From contig CAIYIS010000039.1 in the NCBI GenBank assembly GCA_903926385.1, forward strand, positions 1 to 64,000: DNA of 64,000 nucleotides, read 5' to 3'. Position numbers and translations under genes: made by a program. How positions within the stretch are numbered: position 1 is the first letter of the stretch; each line of letters begins with the position of its first letter. Origin of the DNA: an uncultured Bacteroidota bacterium. Its GTDB lineage: Bacteria; Bacteroidota; Bacteroidia; 2-12-FULL-35-15. Below, in pieces: positions 54,491 to 62,007 of the stretch. The notes below the pieces were generated by a model. That model had not been told where the DNA came from. It saw only the letters and a program-made list of their open reading frames with translations, and did not search any database.

Positions 54491-55237
54491 TTAATGGGTG
54501 TAAAATTCCTGTGGTGGTTTTTTATACAATGGCAAAATCCACATAAATCTTAATCCGTACAATATGTCTAGTCTTTTTTTTGTGTCGGGTTCCATTTTGT
54601 CGTAATCGTAGGTTCTTCTGCTTTGTGTAAAACCTTCCTGACACTCTAGACTTATATAAAAATTGGCTAGACGATTATTACTTAAATATAAGTATCCGAG
54701 ATTTTCTGATAATAAAAAGCCATTGGTTAGTCGGTCGTAACCTTTTTTATATTCTTTTGATAACTGAGGAACATCGTTACCTATGGTTTCGATTCTGATT
54801 TTATGTTGTATAAATCCAAATCCTACATTAAACCAAATACCCGAATTAGGATTAGGCTTTTTGAAAGTATAAATTCTGCCAAGCGTAATGGAAGATGTAA
54901 ATCCTCGCTCCCATAACCTGATGTCTGCTATAGAACCATCCCTGTTGATAATATAGCCTTCTGGGGTAGTTATATTACTAAACATATCTTCTTTCACATT
55001 GTTTCCGAAAATATAGCTTCCGTTTAAACCGATCGTAATTTTTGCTTTGCTTTTTATATCAAAGTTTAATTGAACGGATGAATTGTTTCCAAAACGAGTA
55101 ACCATATCGCCACCGGGAAACTGGTAACCAAAGGAAGCCCCTACCAGTGGAGTGAAAATAGATGAATCTTTAATACTTACCTGAGCTATACCGGAAACAG
55201 AAAGGAATATATAAAAGGATAAAATTGTTTTTTTCAT
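54491..55237 (-). CDS. Outer-membrane beta-barrel-like protein
   Basis: 248 aa. Signal peptide KKTILSFYIFLSVSGIAQ, then SFGYQFPGGDMVTRFGNNSSVQLNFDIKSK, alternating beta strands ending in aromatic residues (LGRIYTFKK, GIWFNVGFGFI), and a late LYGLRFMWILPLY. I see no catalytic motif. Outer-membrane placement is inferred. It is upstream of waaA on the same strand. Confidence 0.7.
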   Translation of the reverse strand: MKKTILSFYIFLSVSGIAQVSIKDSSIFTPLVGASFGYQFPGGDMVTRFGNNSSVQLNFDIKSKAKITIGLNGSYIFGNNVKEDMFSNITTPEGYIINRDGSIADIRLWERGFTSSITLGRIYTFKKPNPNSGIWFNVGFGFIQHKIRIETIGNDVPQLSKEYKKGYDRLTNGFLLSENLGYLYLSNNRLANFYISLECQEGFTQSRRTYDYDKMEPDTKKRLDILYGLRFMWILPLYKKPPQEFYTH

Positions 55238-55271
55238 TTGACTTTAAAAGTTAGCAAATATACACTTTTAT

Positions 55272-56462
55272 CTATGAGTTCAAGATACCGCATAACTTTT
55301 CGAGATGATGATAATCGATTCCGAAATAAGTTTTGGTTTCTTTAATTTTTTTCAAAATAGCTTCTTTATCTGAGGTCGAATTTTGTTTTTTTAACCCAAC
55401 AATTAAGACATTTTTAGGGGTGTGAGCATCCGAAATAAATTCGAATACCTTCGTAGAATAACCATAGTACTCGAGTATCAATGCACGAATACCGTCCGTT
55501 ACCATCTCAGCCTGGCGTTCCATAAAGATGCCGTGTCGTGTCAAAACAGATACCTCGTTTTCTGTTTTGTGTTGTTCCATCTGCCGTCTTATTTGTTTGT
55601 GACAACAAGGTGCTGTAACAATTAAATCCGCGTTGCAGCTTATTCCTTTGAAAATGGCATCATCTGTTGCGGTGTCGCATGCATGGAGAGCCATTAGAAC
55701 ATTTATAGATGTGTTGATATAATTTGTAATACTACCTTCTTCAAAATGCAAGTGTTCGAATTTCGAATTTTTGGCAATGATGTTACATTGCTCTACCAGT
55801 TCTTTTCGTAACTCAACACCTGTAACATGTGCCGATTTGTGAAGAACATTATTCAGATAATCGTAAAGTGCAAATGTTAGATAACCTTTGCCGGCACCCA
55901 TATCCACTACTTTTGTTACGTCTCGTTGTGGTAATTCTTTTAGTAAACTACTTACTATTTCTAAAAAGTGATTGATTTGTTTATACTTGTCCTGAGCATT
56001 TTTTAAAACATTTCCATTTTCATCGGTTATCTTTAACTCTTGAAGATAATGCCGTCCTTTCGCTTCGATTATTCTGTTTTTCTGCTTGTCGTGTGATGCC
56101 GATGGGAGGGAGGTGATGGATGCCGTTTTCTTTTTTAGGCTAAAGTTTCCACCTTTAATATAATCTAAATCTAAATCAAATGATGTTGTAAACAATGCTG
56201 CAAATCTGAACCCTTCTTCGCCTATCAAAGATTCGAGAAGTACAAAGGCTTCCAGTTGTGAATAGTTTTTCTGAATATCTCTGGTTTTGTAGTGGTAGGT
56301 AAAACTGAGTTTTTCTTCTTTTTTTATCAGTATTCGTTTTGCATATATCCTTAGTAGATTCTCTTCTTTTCCTTTGTAATTGCTCAGATTCAGTTTTACA
56401 AACGAATTATTCTGTAAACTCTTTTTAGTCGCTTGCAAAAACTGGTTAATGTTCTCTGTCAT
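55272..56462 (-). CDS. SAM-dependent methyltransferase, METTL25/Methyltransf_32-like
   Basis: 396 aa. The SAM site is VVDMGAGKGYLTFALYDYL (about residues 192-210). VTGVELRKELVEQCN, VLMALHACDTATDDAI and LIVTAPCCHKQIRRQM follow, a pattern shared with GSTCD/METTL25-type methyltransferases. The C-terminal TRHGIFMERQAEMVTDGIRAL is also typical. The substrate in bacteria is not established. Cytoplasmic. No signal peptide. Confidence 0.78.
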   Translation of the reverse strand: MTENINQFLQATKKSLQNNSFVKLNLSNYKGKEENLLRIYAKRILIKKEEKLSFTYHYKTRDIQKNYSQLEAFVLLESLIGEEGFRFAALFTTSFDLDLDYIKGGNFSLKKKTASITSLPSASHDKQKNRIIEAKGRHYLQELKITDENGNVLKNAQDKYKQINHFLEIVSSLLKELPQRDVTKVVDMGAGKGYLTFALYDYLNNVLHKSAHVTGVELRKELVEQCNIIAKNSKFEHLHFEEGSITNYINTSINVLMALHACDTATDDAIFKGISCNADLIVTAPCCHKQIRRQMEQHKTENEVSVLTRHGIFMERQAEMVTDGIRALILEYYGYSTKVFEFISDAHTPKNVLIVGLKKQNSTSDKEAILKKIKETKTYFGIDYHHLEKLCGILNS

Positions 56463-56604
56463 TATGTATTATTTGGCTTTTAGTAAGGTGTATGGCTTAT
56501 CTGCGACTTGAATTTTTGTGATAAACAAAATGCAAAAGTAGCAGAAATATTGAGGTGCGGCTTAGGAACTCAGGTAAAAGAAAAGAAAGAGTAAGATGTA
56601 TTGA

Positions 56605-57705
56605 TTATTTCTTTTTAATTAAATCCATACCACATTCTTTACACTTTCCTGGAGTGGCGCTTTCGCTTCCTTCACAGTTCATCGGACAAACATAGGCAGC
56701 TTCAGGGTTATTATTCAATTTAATGTTCTTGTAAGTCATAAAACGGTATGAAATTCCTACTGTAGCCTGATATTGTGACGCCACCTGAACTCTGTTCACA
56801 TACTGATAAAGCGGAATCTCTGTGGAAGCATACACAGTAAAGTTTTTCTGAGAATAACTTAACTGAGGAACAAAAAACACTTTGCGCCCCCCTGTAGACA
56901 GAGGGTCTATATTATAAAGCGCTGTCATATCTACTTTTTTATCGTATTTCATTTTACCTATCCATTCTCCTCTTACTTGCAAAGTAACACCAAGTTTTTT
57001 GAAAAAAGTTTTTCCTGCAAATAGCCCTACACTAGCATAATCACCAAATTTCTGTCCGAGGGGATTGTATCCTTTATGTATGTAAATGGCATTGGTAAAT
57101 AATCTGAAATTCTTTAACGGATACCCTTTGAAGAAAAATCCATAGAATATAAAATCGTTGGAGCCATTGGTAGGCTGAACTGTAGGAGGGGAAGGATAGT
57201 ATCGTGTTCTTCCTCTCCAATCTAAATAGGAGGTAGAATCATCATATTTTCCTAATGGAATTTTAAAACCTAAACCTAATGTTAACTCTGTTCTTCGGGT
57301 TTCGGTAGTTCGGTTGTAAACATCGTATCTGGGGAATAATATTAAATCGCCAATTCCTCCTGATTTTACAGTATCTCTGTGATACAATCCAATTTGTGTC
57401 TTATTGATGTAATACCCCGATTCTACCGACATTGTCAGGTTTTTGGTGAGGCCGTAAGCCAATCGTAGATAGAGGTAATTACTATTAAAGTTGTCGATTG
57501 TGGAAGCTGTATCCTTGTCTTTACTCATAAACTTATTGGTGCTGTTCATCTGATAATTTGCACCGATTTCCATTTGTCTATCTTGCAAAACTCCCTGAGA
57601 AGCACCTCCGGCAATGGGGCTTCCACTGCCTCCTGAGCAACACCCCTGAGCCTGTATTTTCTGCGTAATCAGAATCAATGAGCAAAATAAAATTAAGTAC
57701 CGCAT
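56605..57705 (-). CDS. Outer-membrane barrel protein with C-terminal heavy-metal-binding domain
   Basis: 366 aa. Signal peptide RYLILFCSLILITQKIQAQ, then GCCSGGSGSPIAGGAS, a Cys-containing N-terminus. Residues about 40-330 alternate in a beta-barrel pattern (LYLRLAYGLTKNLTMSVESGYY, FVPQLSYSQKNFTVYAST). The last 30 residues are a heavy-metal-binding domain: YVCPMNCEG, then PGKCKECGMDLI (CPxxC...CxxCGM). Such tails are known in P-type metal ATPases and CusB-like adaptors, not usually on barrels. Coupled on the same strand to a thioredoxin-like secreted protein 62 bp upstream. Confidence 0.78.
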   Translation of the reverse strand: MRYLILFCSLILITQKIQAQGCCSGGSGSPIAGGASQGVLQDRQMEIGANYQMNSTNKFMSKDKDTASTIDNFNSNYLYLRLAYGLTKNLTMSVESGYYINKTQIGLYHRDTVKSGGIGDLILFPRYDVYNRTTETRRTELTLGLGFKIPLGKYDDSTSYLDWRGRTRYYPSPPTVQPTNGSNDFIFYGFFFKGYPLKNFRLFTNAIYIHKGYNPLGQKFGDYASVGLFAGKTFFKKLGVTLQVRGEWIGKMKYDKKVDMTALYNIDPLSTGGRKVFFVPQLSYSQKNFTVYASTEIPLYQYVNRVQVASQYQATVGISYRFMTYKNIKLNNNPEAAYVCPMNCEGSESATPGKCKECGMDLIKKK

Positions 57706-57767
57706 CTTACATTATTAAATAAATGAGGAGAGAAATAAGTTATAGAAATAAAAAGACGTTTAAAAGC

Positions 57768-58544
57768 TTAATGTTTAACCGCAAATTTAAGTAGCTGAGA
57801 ATTTTTTCCTGCAGTCAGTTTTACAAAATAAAGGCCATCCGATAAAGCGTCCAAAGTCAATGCTGTTTCATTTTTTCCTGCTGCTTGCTTGCCGTACGAA
57901 ATACTTTTCACTTTTTCCCCAATTGTATTCATTACTTCAACGGTTACTTCTGTATTCTCATTTAAATTATATTTCAAAACCGCACTATTTCCGGTTACCG
58001 GATTAGGAAATAAATACATCTGGAAATTGTTTGTAGCGTTTTCTGCAACATTAGAAACAAGTAATGCTGCATCTATCTGAGCTGTAAAATTTGCATGGTC
58101 CAAACCGTTGTTTTGATTAAAAAAAACATGGTGATTGTTGCCTCCTAACACTACTATTTTTGGCATTCCCAATGCTCCGTAATTAGAGCCTACGCATGCA
58201 GGATCTGAAAATGTTGGAACAGCTGGTTCACCTACAGTACTCGTCCACCAGGTATTTAAGGTAGAACAGGGAGAATTAGCAACATCATCCGATAAATAAA
58301 ATACTACTTTTCCAGGGTAACTGCTAGCATAGCTTTGAACAATACCATAAGCATTACCCGATGGAACAATACACGAACCGCAAGGATCGACAAAAGCAAT
58401 GACAATCACTTTGCCTGCGTCTAACTCAGCAAACAAATGATGCGATGTTCCTCCACAATCATTAATTGTAAAATCGGTAGCTGTTTGAGCAATGCCTGTG
58501 GAAGCAAACATAAATGTTATGGCAATAAGTAGTGTTTTTTTCAT
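57768..58544 (-). CDS. T9SS-secreted thioredoxin-like protein
   Basis: 258 aa. Signal peptide KKTLLIAITFMFASTGIAQ. The thioredoxin-like domain has a CGSC pair in AFVDPCGSCIVPSGNAYG and LGMPKIVVLGGNNHHVFF with the cis-Pro region (GMPKI). A T9SS sorting domain ends the protein: MYLFPNPVTGNSAVLKY, LDALSDGLYFVKLTAGKNSQ. It should be secreted or surface-anchored. The upstream neighbour of the metal-tail barrel, so a joint role with metal or redox is possible. Confidence 0.82.
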   Translation of the reverse strand: MKKTLLIAITFMFASTGIAQTATDFTINDCGGTSHHLFAELDAGKVIVIAFVDPCGSCIVPSGNAYGIVQSYASSYPGKVVFYLSDDVANSPCSTLNTWWTSTVGEPAVPTFSDPACVGSNYGALGMPKIVVLGGNNHHVFFNQNNGLDHANFTAQIDAALLVSNVAENATNNFQMYLFPNPVTGNSAVLKYNLNENTEVTVEVMNTIGEKVKSISYGKQAAGKNETALTLDALSDGLYFVKLTAGKNSQLLKFAVKH

Positions 58545-58957
58545 AATGGTAGTTTTTTTATAATTAATAGTTGAACAAAAATAGAGCTAATAAATGGGAT
58601 AATTGCTGTTCGAAACATGATTTTTAACATGTTCATCTCATTTATTGAGTTTTTTCTCTCCTATATATATTATTGTATCCTCTCCATTTTTTCCTTTTTG
58701 TCTTTTTCCGAAAAAGGAAATGCCCCCGAAATGTATTTCGGACGGTTTGCAGAAAAATGCAATGCCCCGGAAATGTATTTCGGATGCTTTGCAGAAAAAA
58801 GCAATGCCCCCGAAAGCAATATTAGAGTGCTTAATTGAAAATAAATATTAAAAAAGGGGAGGGGAGAGAGGATTGAATTAAAATCTAAATTGTCCTAAAT
58901 CCTCTACTATTTTATTAACAGGAAAGTTAGATGAAAAGAAGAAATATATTTCTCGGC
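58545..58957. other. 413-bp intergenic region with a 42-bp tandem repeat
   Basis: Contains the array at 58719-58822. Plus-strand frames over it (58617-58838, 58645-58851) are repeat translations and not genes. No promoter recognised. Confidence 0.5.
58719..58822. repeat. 42-bp tandem repeat with internal hairpins, about 2.4 copies
   Basis: AATGCCCC starts at 58719, 58761 and 58803, 42 bases each. Each full unit has a CGAAAT/ATTTCG-type stem (CCGAAATGTATTTCGG; the second copy has one change) and a TTGCA...TGCAA stem (copy 1) or TTTGCAG/AGCAA (copy 2). Confidence 0.88.
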
Positions 58958-59659
58958 TTAATTATTTGCTTCTCTTAGTAGCAAATCATGACGTAATATT
59001 ATTATTTTCTTTCCTTTAAGTGCTATAATATTGTCCTTTTTTAATTCAGAAATTATCCTCGAAATGGTTTCACGGGTTGTTCCGGTATAATCCGCCAAAT
59101 CTTTACGTGATATGATGATATTCATCGTGCATCCGTCTTTCTCAAAACCAAAATCTTCAATTAAATTAAGTAGAGATCCACACATTCTTTCTTTTACTGG
59201 CAATTGTGTGGTGTTTTTACTCTTCACTTCCAAACATTTTAATTCACTTGCATACAATTGAATTATCTGAGTGGCAACTTTGGGATTTTCTTTCACTAAG
59301 GAACTGAAAGTTTCTTTAGGAATAAAACAAAGTTCGGTAGCTTCTGTAGCTTCAGCTGTGTTGGTGTATCTTCCGTCTTCCACAGCAGCCCTGTAACCAA
59401 GTACATTTCCTGCTTCTGCAAATTTCACAACAACTTCTTTTCCGTTTAAGCCCAATCGGGTTAACTTAACCTTTCCGCTTTTTATACAGTATAACCCTCT
59501 AACAGGAGCATTCTCTTCAAATATTATTTCACTCTTTTTGGAGTGTATAATTCGTTTCGAACATTCCATTTCTTTTAGTTCGGCAGCATATAAGTCACGA
59601 AATATCGACTTGTGGCGACCTTCACACTGGCTGCATTCTATTGGTTTAATTTTTACCAT
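58958..59659 (-). CDS. Crp/Fnr-family transcription regulator
   Basis: 233 aa. The cyclic-nucleotide-binding-like domain (about residues 38-150: GLYCIKSGKVKLTRLG, LGYRAAVEDGRYTNTAEATE) precedes a winged-helix domain with SRKDLADYTGTTRETISRIISELKKD as the recognition helix. The N-terminus has CSQCEGRHKSIF (two Cys), which could coordinate a metal or Fe-S cluster but lacks the four-Cys FNR pattern. It follows the OmpA gene by 3 bp on the same strand, an operon. Confidence 0.9.
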   Translation of the reverse strand: MVKIKPIECSQCEGRHKSIFRDLYAAELKEMECSKRIIHSKKSEIIFEENAPVRGLYCIKSGKVKLTRLGLNGKEVVVKFAEAGNVLGYRAAVEDGRYTNTAEATEATELCFIPKETFSSLVKENPKVATQIIQLYASELKCLEVKSKNTTQLPVKERMCGSLLNLIEDFGFEKDGCTMNIIISRKDLADYTGTTRETISRIISELKKDNIIALKGKKIIILRHDLLLREANN

Positions 59660-59662
59660 AAT

Positions 59663-60574
59663 CTAGGGCACTAAAATAATATTTACTCTTCTGTTTTTTT
59701 CCTGTCCCTCTTTTGTTTCATTCGAAGCTATTGGGAGTGTGCTTCCGTAACCTTCCATTTTTAAAGGAATGGTATTTACCAAACTGTTTTTTTGCAAATA
59801 ATCAGCAACAGATTTAGCTCTTTTCTTTGATAAAATAACGTTCTTCTCTTCGTTTCCTGTATTGTCTGTATGTCCTTCAATAATTATTTGCGATGGGCGA
59901 TGAGTTTTTATGTCTTCAACTATTTTATTGAGTTCTGTTTTCGAATTTGGCAGTAAATTGTAATCGTTTACTTTATACAAAACAGCATTTTTTAATGTTA
60001 TTTGTTTACCCGAACCTATAGCTGCCACAGCATCTATATCGGCTCCCGGCCAGTCTCCTTTACATTCCGACTTTAAGTCGGTTAATCGTATGTAATGAAA
60101 CACATCACCTGCTTTTACTGAATCTCCAATATCTACGGACGACACACCGCCTGCTATTTTCCCCACCGTCTTCCAGTTTTTTCCATCTTTCGAAATTTCG
60201 AGTAATGTAGATTCAACATATTTTCCCATTTCAAAAACATACAAATCGGGCCCCGGAATATTTACAATGGCATTATCGGTAAATAATAAAGTAAGACTAC
60301 CTCCGCATCCCAACGACAAAAAATTACCCGCAAATCCTGTGAAGTCGGGTTTGCCTATCGCCAACATGGAATCGCATGCTGATTCTATTGCATGTGGTTT
60401 CCCTCTTTTAAAACTTACTACTTCATCTGCAAAAGAAATGTCGCCCATTGGCAAAAACACTTTACCTCCATGTCCGTCTGAATAATCTTTTCCCAGGTTT
60501 AACTGACCCATACAAGTAAATGTGCTCATACTAACACTAAGCAGGATTGAGAAAAAATAACGATAGTAATTCAC
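59663..60574 (-). CDS. OmpA-family protein with N-terminal lectin-like module
   Basis: 303 aa. Signal peptide YRYFFSILLSVSMSTFTCMG. Residues about 55-190 form a beta-rich domain (FLSLGCGGSLTLLFTDNA, LLEISKDGKNWKTVGKIAGG, YIRLTDLKSECKGDWPGAD) resembling cell-surface lectin or discoidin-like modules. The C-terminal OmpA domain binds peptidoglycan: IIIEGHTDNTGNEEKN, LSKKRAKSVADYLQK, GQEKNRRVNIIL. Located on the outer membrane or in the periplasm. Operon with the Crp gene. Confidence 0.85.
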   Translation of the reverse strand: MNYYRYFFSILLSVSMSTFTCMGQLNLGKDYSDGHGGKVFLPMGDISFADEVVSFKRGKPHAIESACDSMLAIGKPDFTGFAGNFLSLGCGGSLTLLFTDNAIVNIPGPDLYVFEMGKYVESTLLEISKDGKNWKTVGKIAGGVSSVDIGDSVKAGDVFHYIRLTDLKSECKGDWPGADIDAVAAIGSGKQITLKNAVLYKVNDYNLLPNSKTELNKIVEDIKTHRPSQIIIEGHTDNTGNEEKNVILSKKRAKSVADYLQKNSLVNTIPLKMEGYGSTLPIASNETKEGQEKNRRVNIILVP

Positions 60575-60585
60575 TTATACTGTTT

Positions 60586-61026
60586 TTAAAAACGACTGCA
60601 AAGAGCCGTATTATATGTTATCTTTCGTTTTGGTAAACGATGTTTTACCTTATTCTTAAAATACAATTCCGAAAAAAAATTGTTTTTTTTGCCACGATGA
60701 ATATGAGTGGAAGAAGCTTTAGTAACCGCCTCCGAAGCCATAGGAGCCGCTATTTGAAAACGAATATGAAATCCATTTTCTGCTGATGGTTCGATATTCT
60801 GATTGCTCTGAAACGACTGAATGGCTAATTGCTGTTGTTGTTCCTGTGGATTATTATTTTCATCAACATTCAGTTGAGATGTGTTTTTATTAGAAATTAC
60901 CGGGTTTGAATTATAAAATGCCATTTGCTGAGGCATTTGATTTGTATTATTTAGGGGTTCATTATTTTGAGCGAACGTGGTAGACGCAAGGAGTGTTAAG
61001 ACCGAAATAAATATTTGCTTTCTCAC
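60586..61026 (-). CDS. Secreted Q/N-rich hypothetical protein
   Basis: 146 aa. Signal peptide RKQIFISVLTLLASTTFAQ. Residues 20-80 are rich in Asn and Gln (NNEPLNNTNQMPQQM, NNPQEQQQQLAIQ); the rest is basic with HIHRGKKNNFFSEL. No family. It ends 11 bases before the OmpA-family gene starts, so it may be the first gene of that operon. Confidence 0.55.
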   Translation of the reverse strand: MRKQIFISVLTLLASTTFAQNNEPLNNTNQMPQQMAFYNSNPVISNKNTSQLNVDENNNPQEQQQQLAIQSFQSNQNIEPSAENGFHIRFQIAAPMASEAVTKASSTHIHRGKKNNFFSELYFKNKVKHRLPKRKITYNTALCSRF

Positions 61027-61106
61027 TTTACAATTTATCTAAATGAAATCACGGTAAAGTTAAGCATATTTCAATTATGTCAACTTAAAATAAATGAAAA
61101 GCAATT

Positions 61107-61463
61107 TTAATTAATGGTAATCTGATTGGGCGAATTAATCTGAATGCTAGGTTTGCCTTTTACTATCCTCACTTTGCCTCTCACTGTAATGTTTTTGTCT
61201 CGTAAGGCTTCTCTAGGGTCTTCCGGAAATTTGGATAAATCCTTTTCAAAAATTATAACCTGAAAACTTTGGTCGGGATAAGGTTTCCCGAAATTAAGCA
61301 CCACTTCTTTCTTTTCCCCTTGGGTCATGTAGGTGCTCATCACAATTCCCTTTACCGAAACTATTTTGTCTCCGTAATATTTTGCCGAGTCGCACGAAAC
61401 AATTTGAGAGGAAGAAAATTTGGCCATACTTATTAGTATGGCCAAAAAGAAAATTCGTTTCAT
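61107..61463 (-). CDS. Exported OB-fold-like protein, paralogue 1
   Basis: 118 aa. Signal peptide KRIFFLAILISMAKFSSSQ. The mature part is a five-strand OB-like fold: KIVSVKGIVMSTYMTQGEKK, VVLNFGKPYPDQSFQVIIFE, ITVRGKVRIVKGKPSIQI and NSPNQITIN. This strand order is that of exported OB-fold (tRNA_anti-like) proteins. It starts one base after its paralogue's stop, so the two are co-translated. Ligand unknown. Confidence 0.72.
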   Translation of the reverse strand: MKRIFFLAILISMAKFSSSQIVSCDSAKYYGDKIVSVKGIVMSTYMTQGEKKEVVLNFGKPYPDQSFQVIIFEKDLSKFPEDPREALRDKNITVRGKVRIVKGKPSIQINSPNQITIN

Positions 61464-61464
61464 T

Positions 61465-61821
61465 TTATTTTATGGTAATCTGGTCGGGCGATGTTATCAT
61501 CATTTCCGGTTTGTCTTTATACATTTTCACTTTACCTTTTACCACCACTTTTTTATCTTTTAAAAACTCAGCTGGGTCATATTTGAATTTCGATAAATCT
61601 GCCGATTCGATTACTAATGTAAACGACTCGTTAGGATGTGGGTTTCCAAAATTGATAAGCACTTTGCTTTTCTCTCCTTTGGTAACAAATGTGGAAGTAA
61701 CTTTTCCGGACATGGTAATTTCTTTTCCTTCATAAAACAAAGTTGAATCGGGAGAAACAGTTTGTCCAAACGATATTTTTGACAATAAAATAATAACTGA
61801 TAAGAGTAATAATTTTTTCAT
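61465..61821 (-). CDS. Exported OB-fold-like protein, paralogue 2
   Basis: 118 aa, same length and layout as the next gene. Signal peptide KKLLLLSVIILLSKISFGQ, then EITMSGKVTSTFVTKGEKSK, VLINFGNPHPNESFTLVI, VVVKGKVKMYKDKPEMMI and TSPDQITIK align along the whole length with the paralogue. A recent tandem duplication explains the pair. It is first in the transcript. Ligand unknown. Confidence 0.72.
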   Translation of the reverse strand: MKKLLLLSVIILLSKISFGQTVSPDSTLFYEGKEITMSGKVTSTFVTKGEKSKVLINFGNPHPNESFTLVIESADLSKFKYDPAEFLKDKKVVVKGKVKMYKDKPEMMITSPDQITIK

Positions 61822-61959
61822 ATTCTGATTTAATTAGTGGTTTGTTTTTATGGGTCAAATGTAATCAAATCTCATGCCCTCAAAAATAATTTAAACGAAT
61901 CACCTCTTTTTGTAGATAAGAGTTGATTTTAACCAAACATGCGGTAAATTAGAGTGTGT

Positions 61960-61993
61960 TTTCCCTGTTTCCATTTGGCAGGAAACAGGGAAA
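61960..61993 (-). other. Strong hairpin downstream of the topoisomerase gene
   Basis: TTTCCCTGTTTCC (61960-61972) and GGAAACAGGGAAA (61981-61993) form a perfect 13-bp stem with an 8-base loop, 15 bases beyond the stop. There is no T-run, so intrinsic termination is uncertain. Confidence 0.6.
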
Positions 61994-62007
61994 TGTGAGG
62001 TGTCATT

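Noticed and set aside
58617-58851. Two overlapping plus-strand frames over the 42-bp repeat
   Set aside because: Both frames repeat every 14 residues, as expected from 42-bp DNA repeats.
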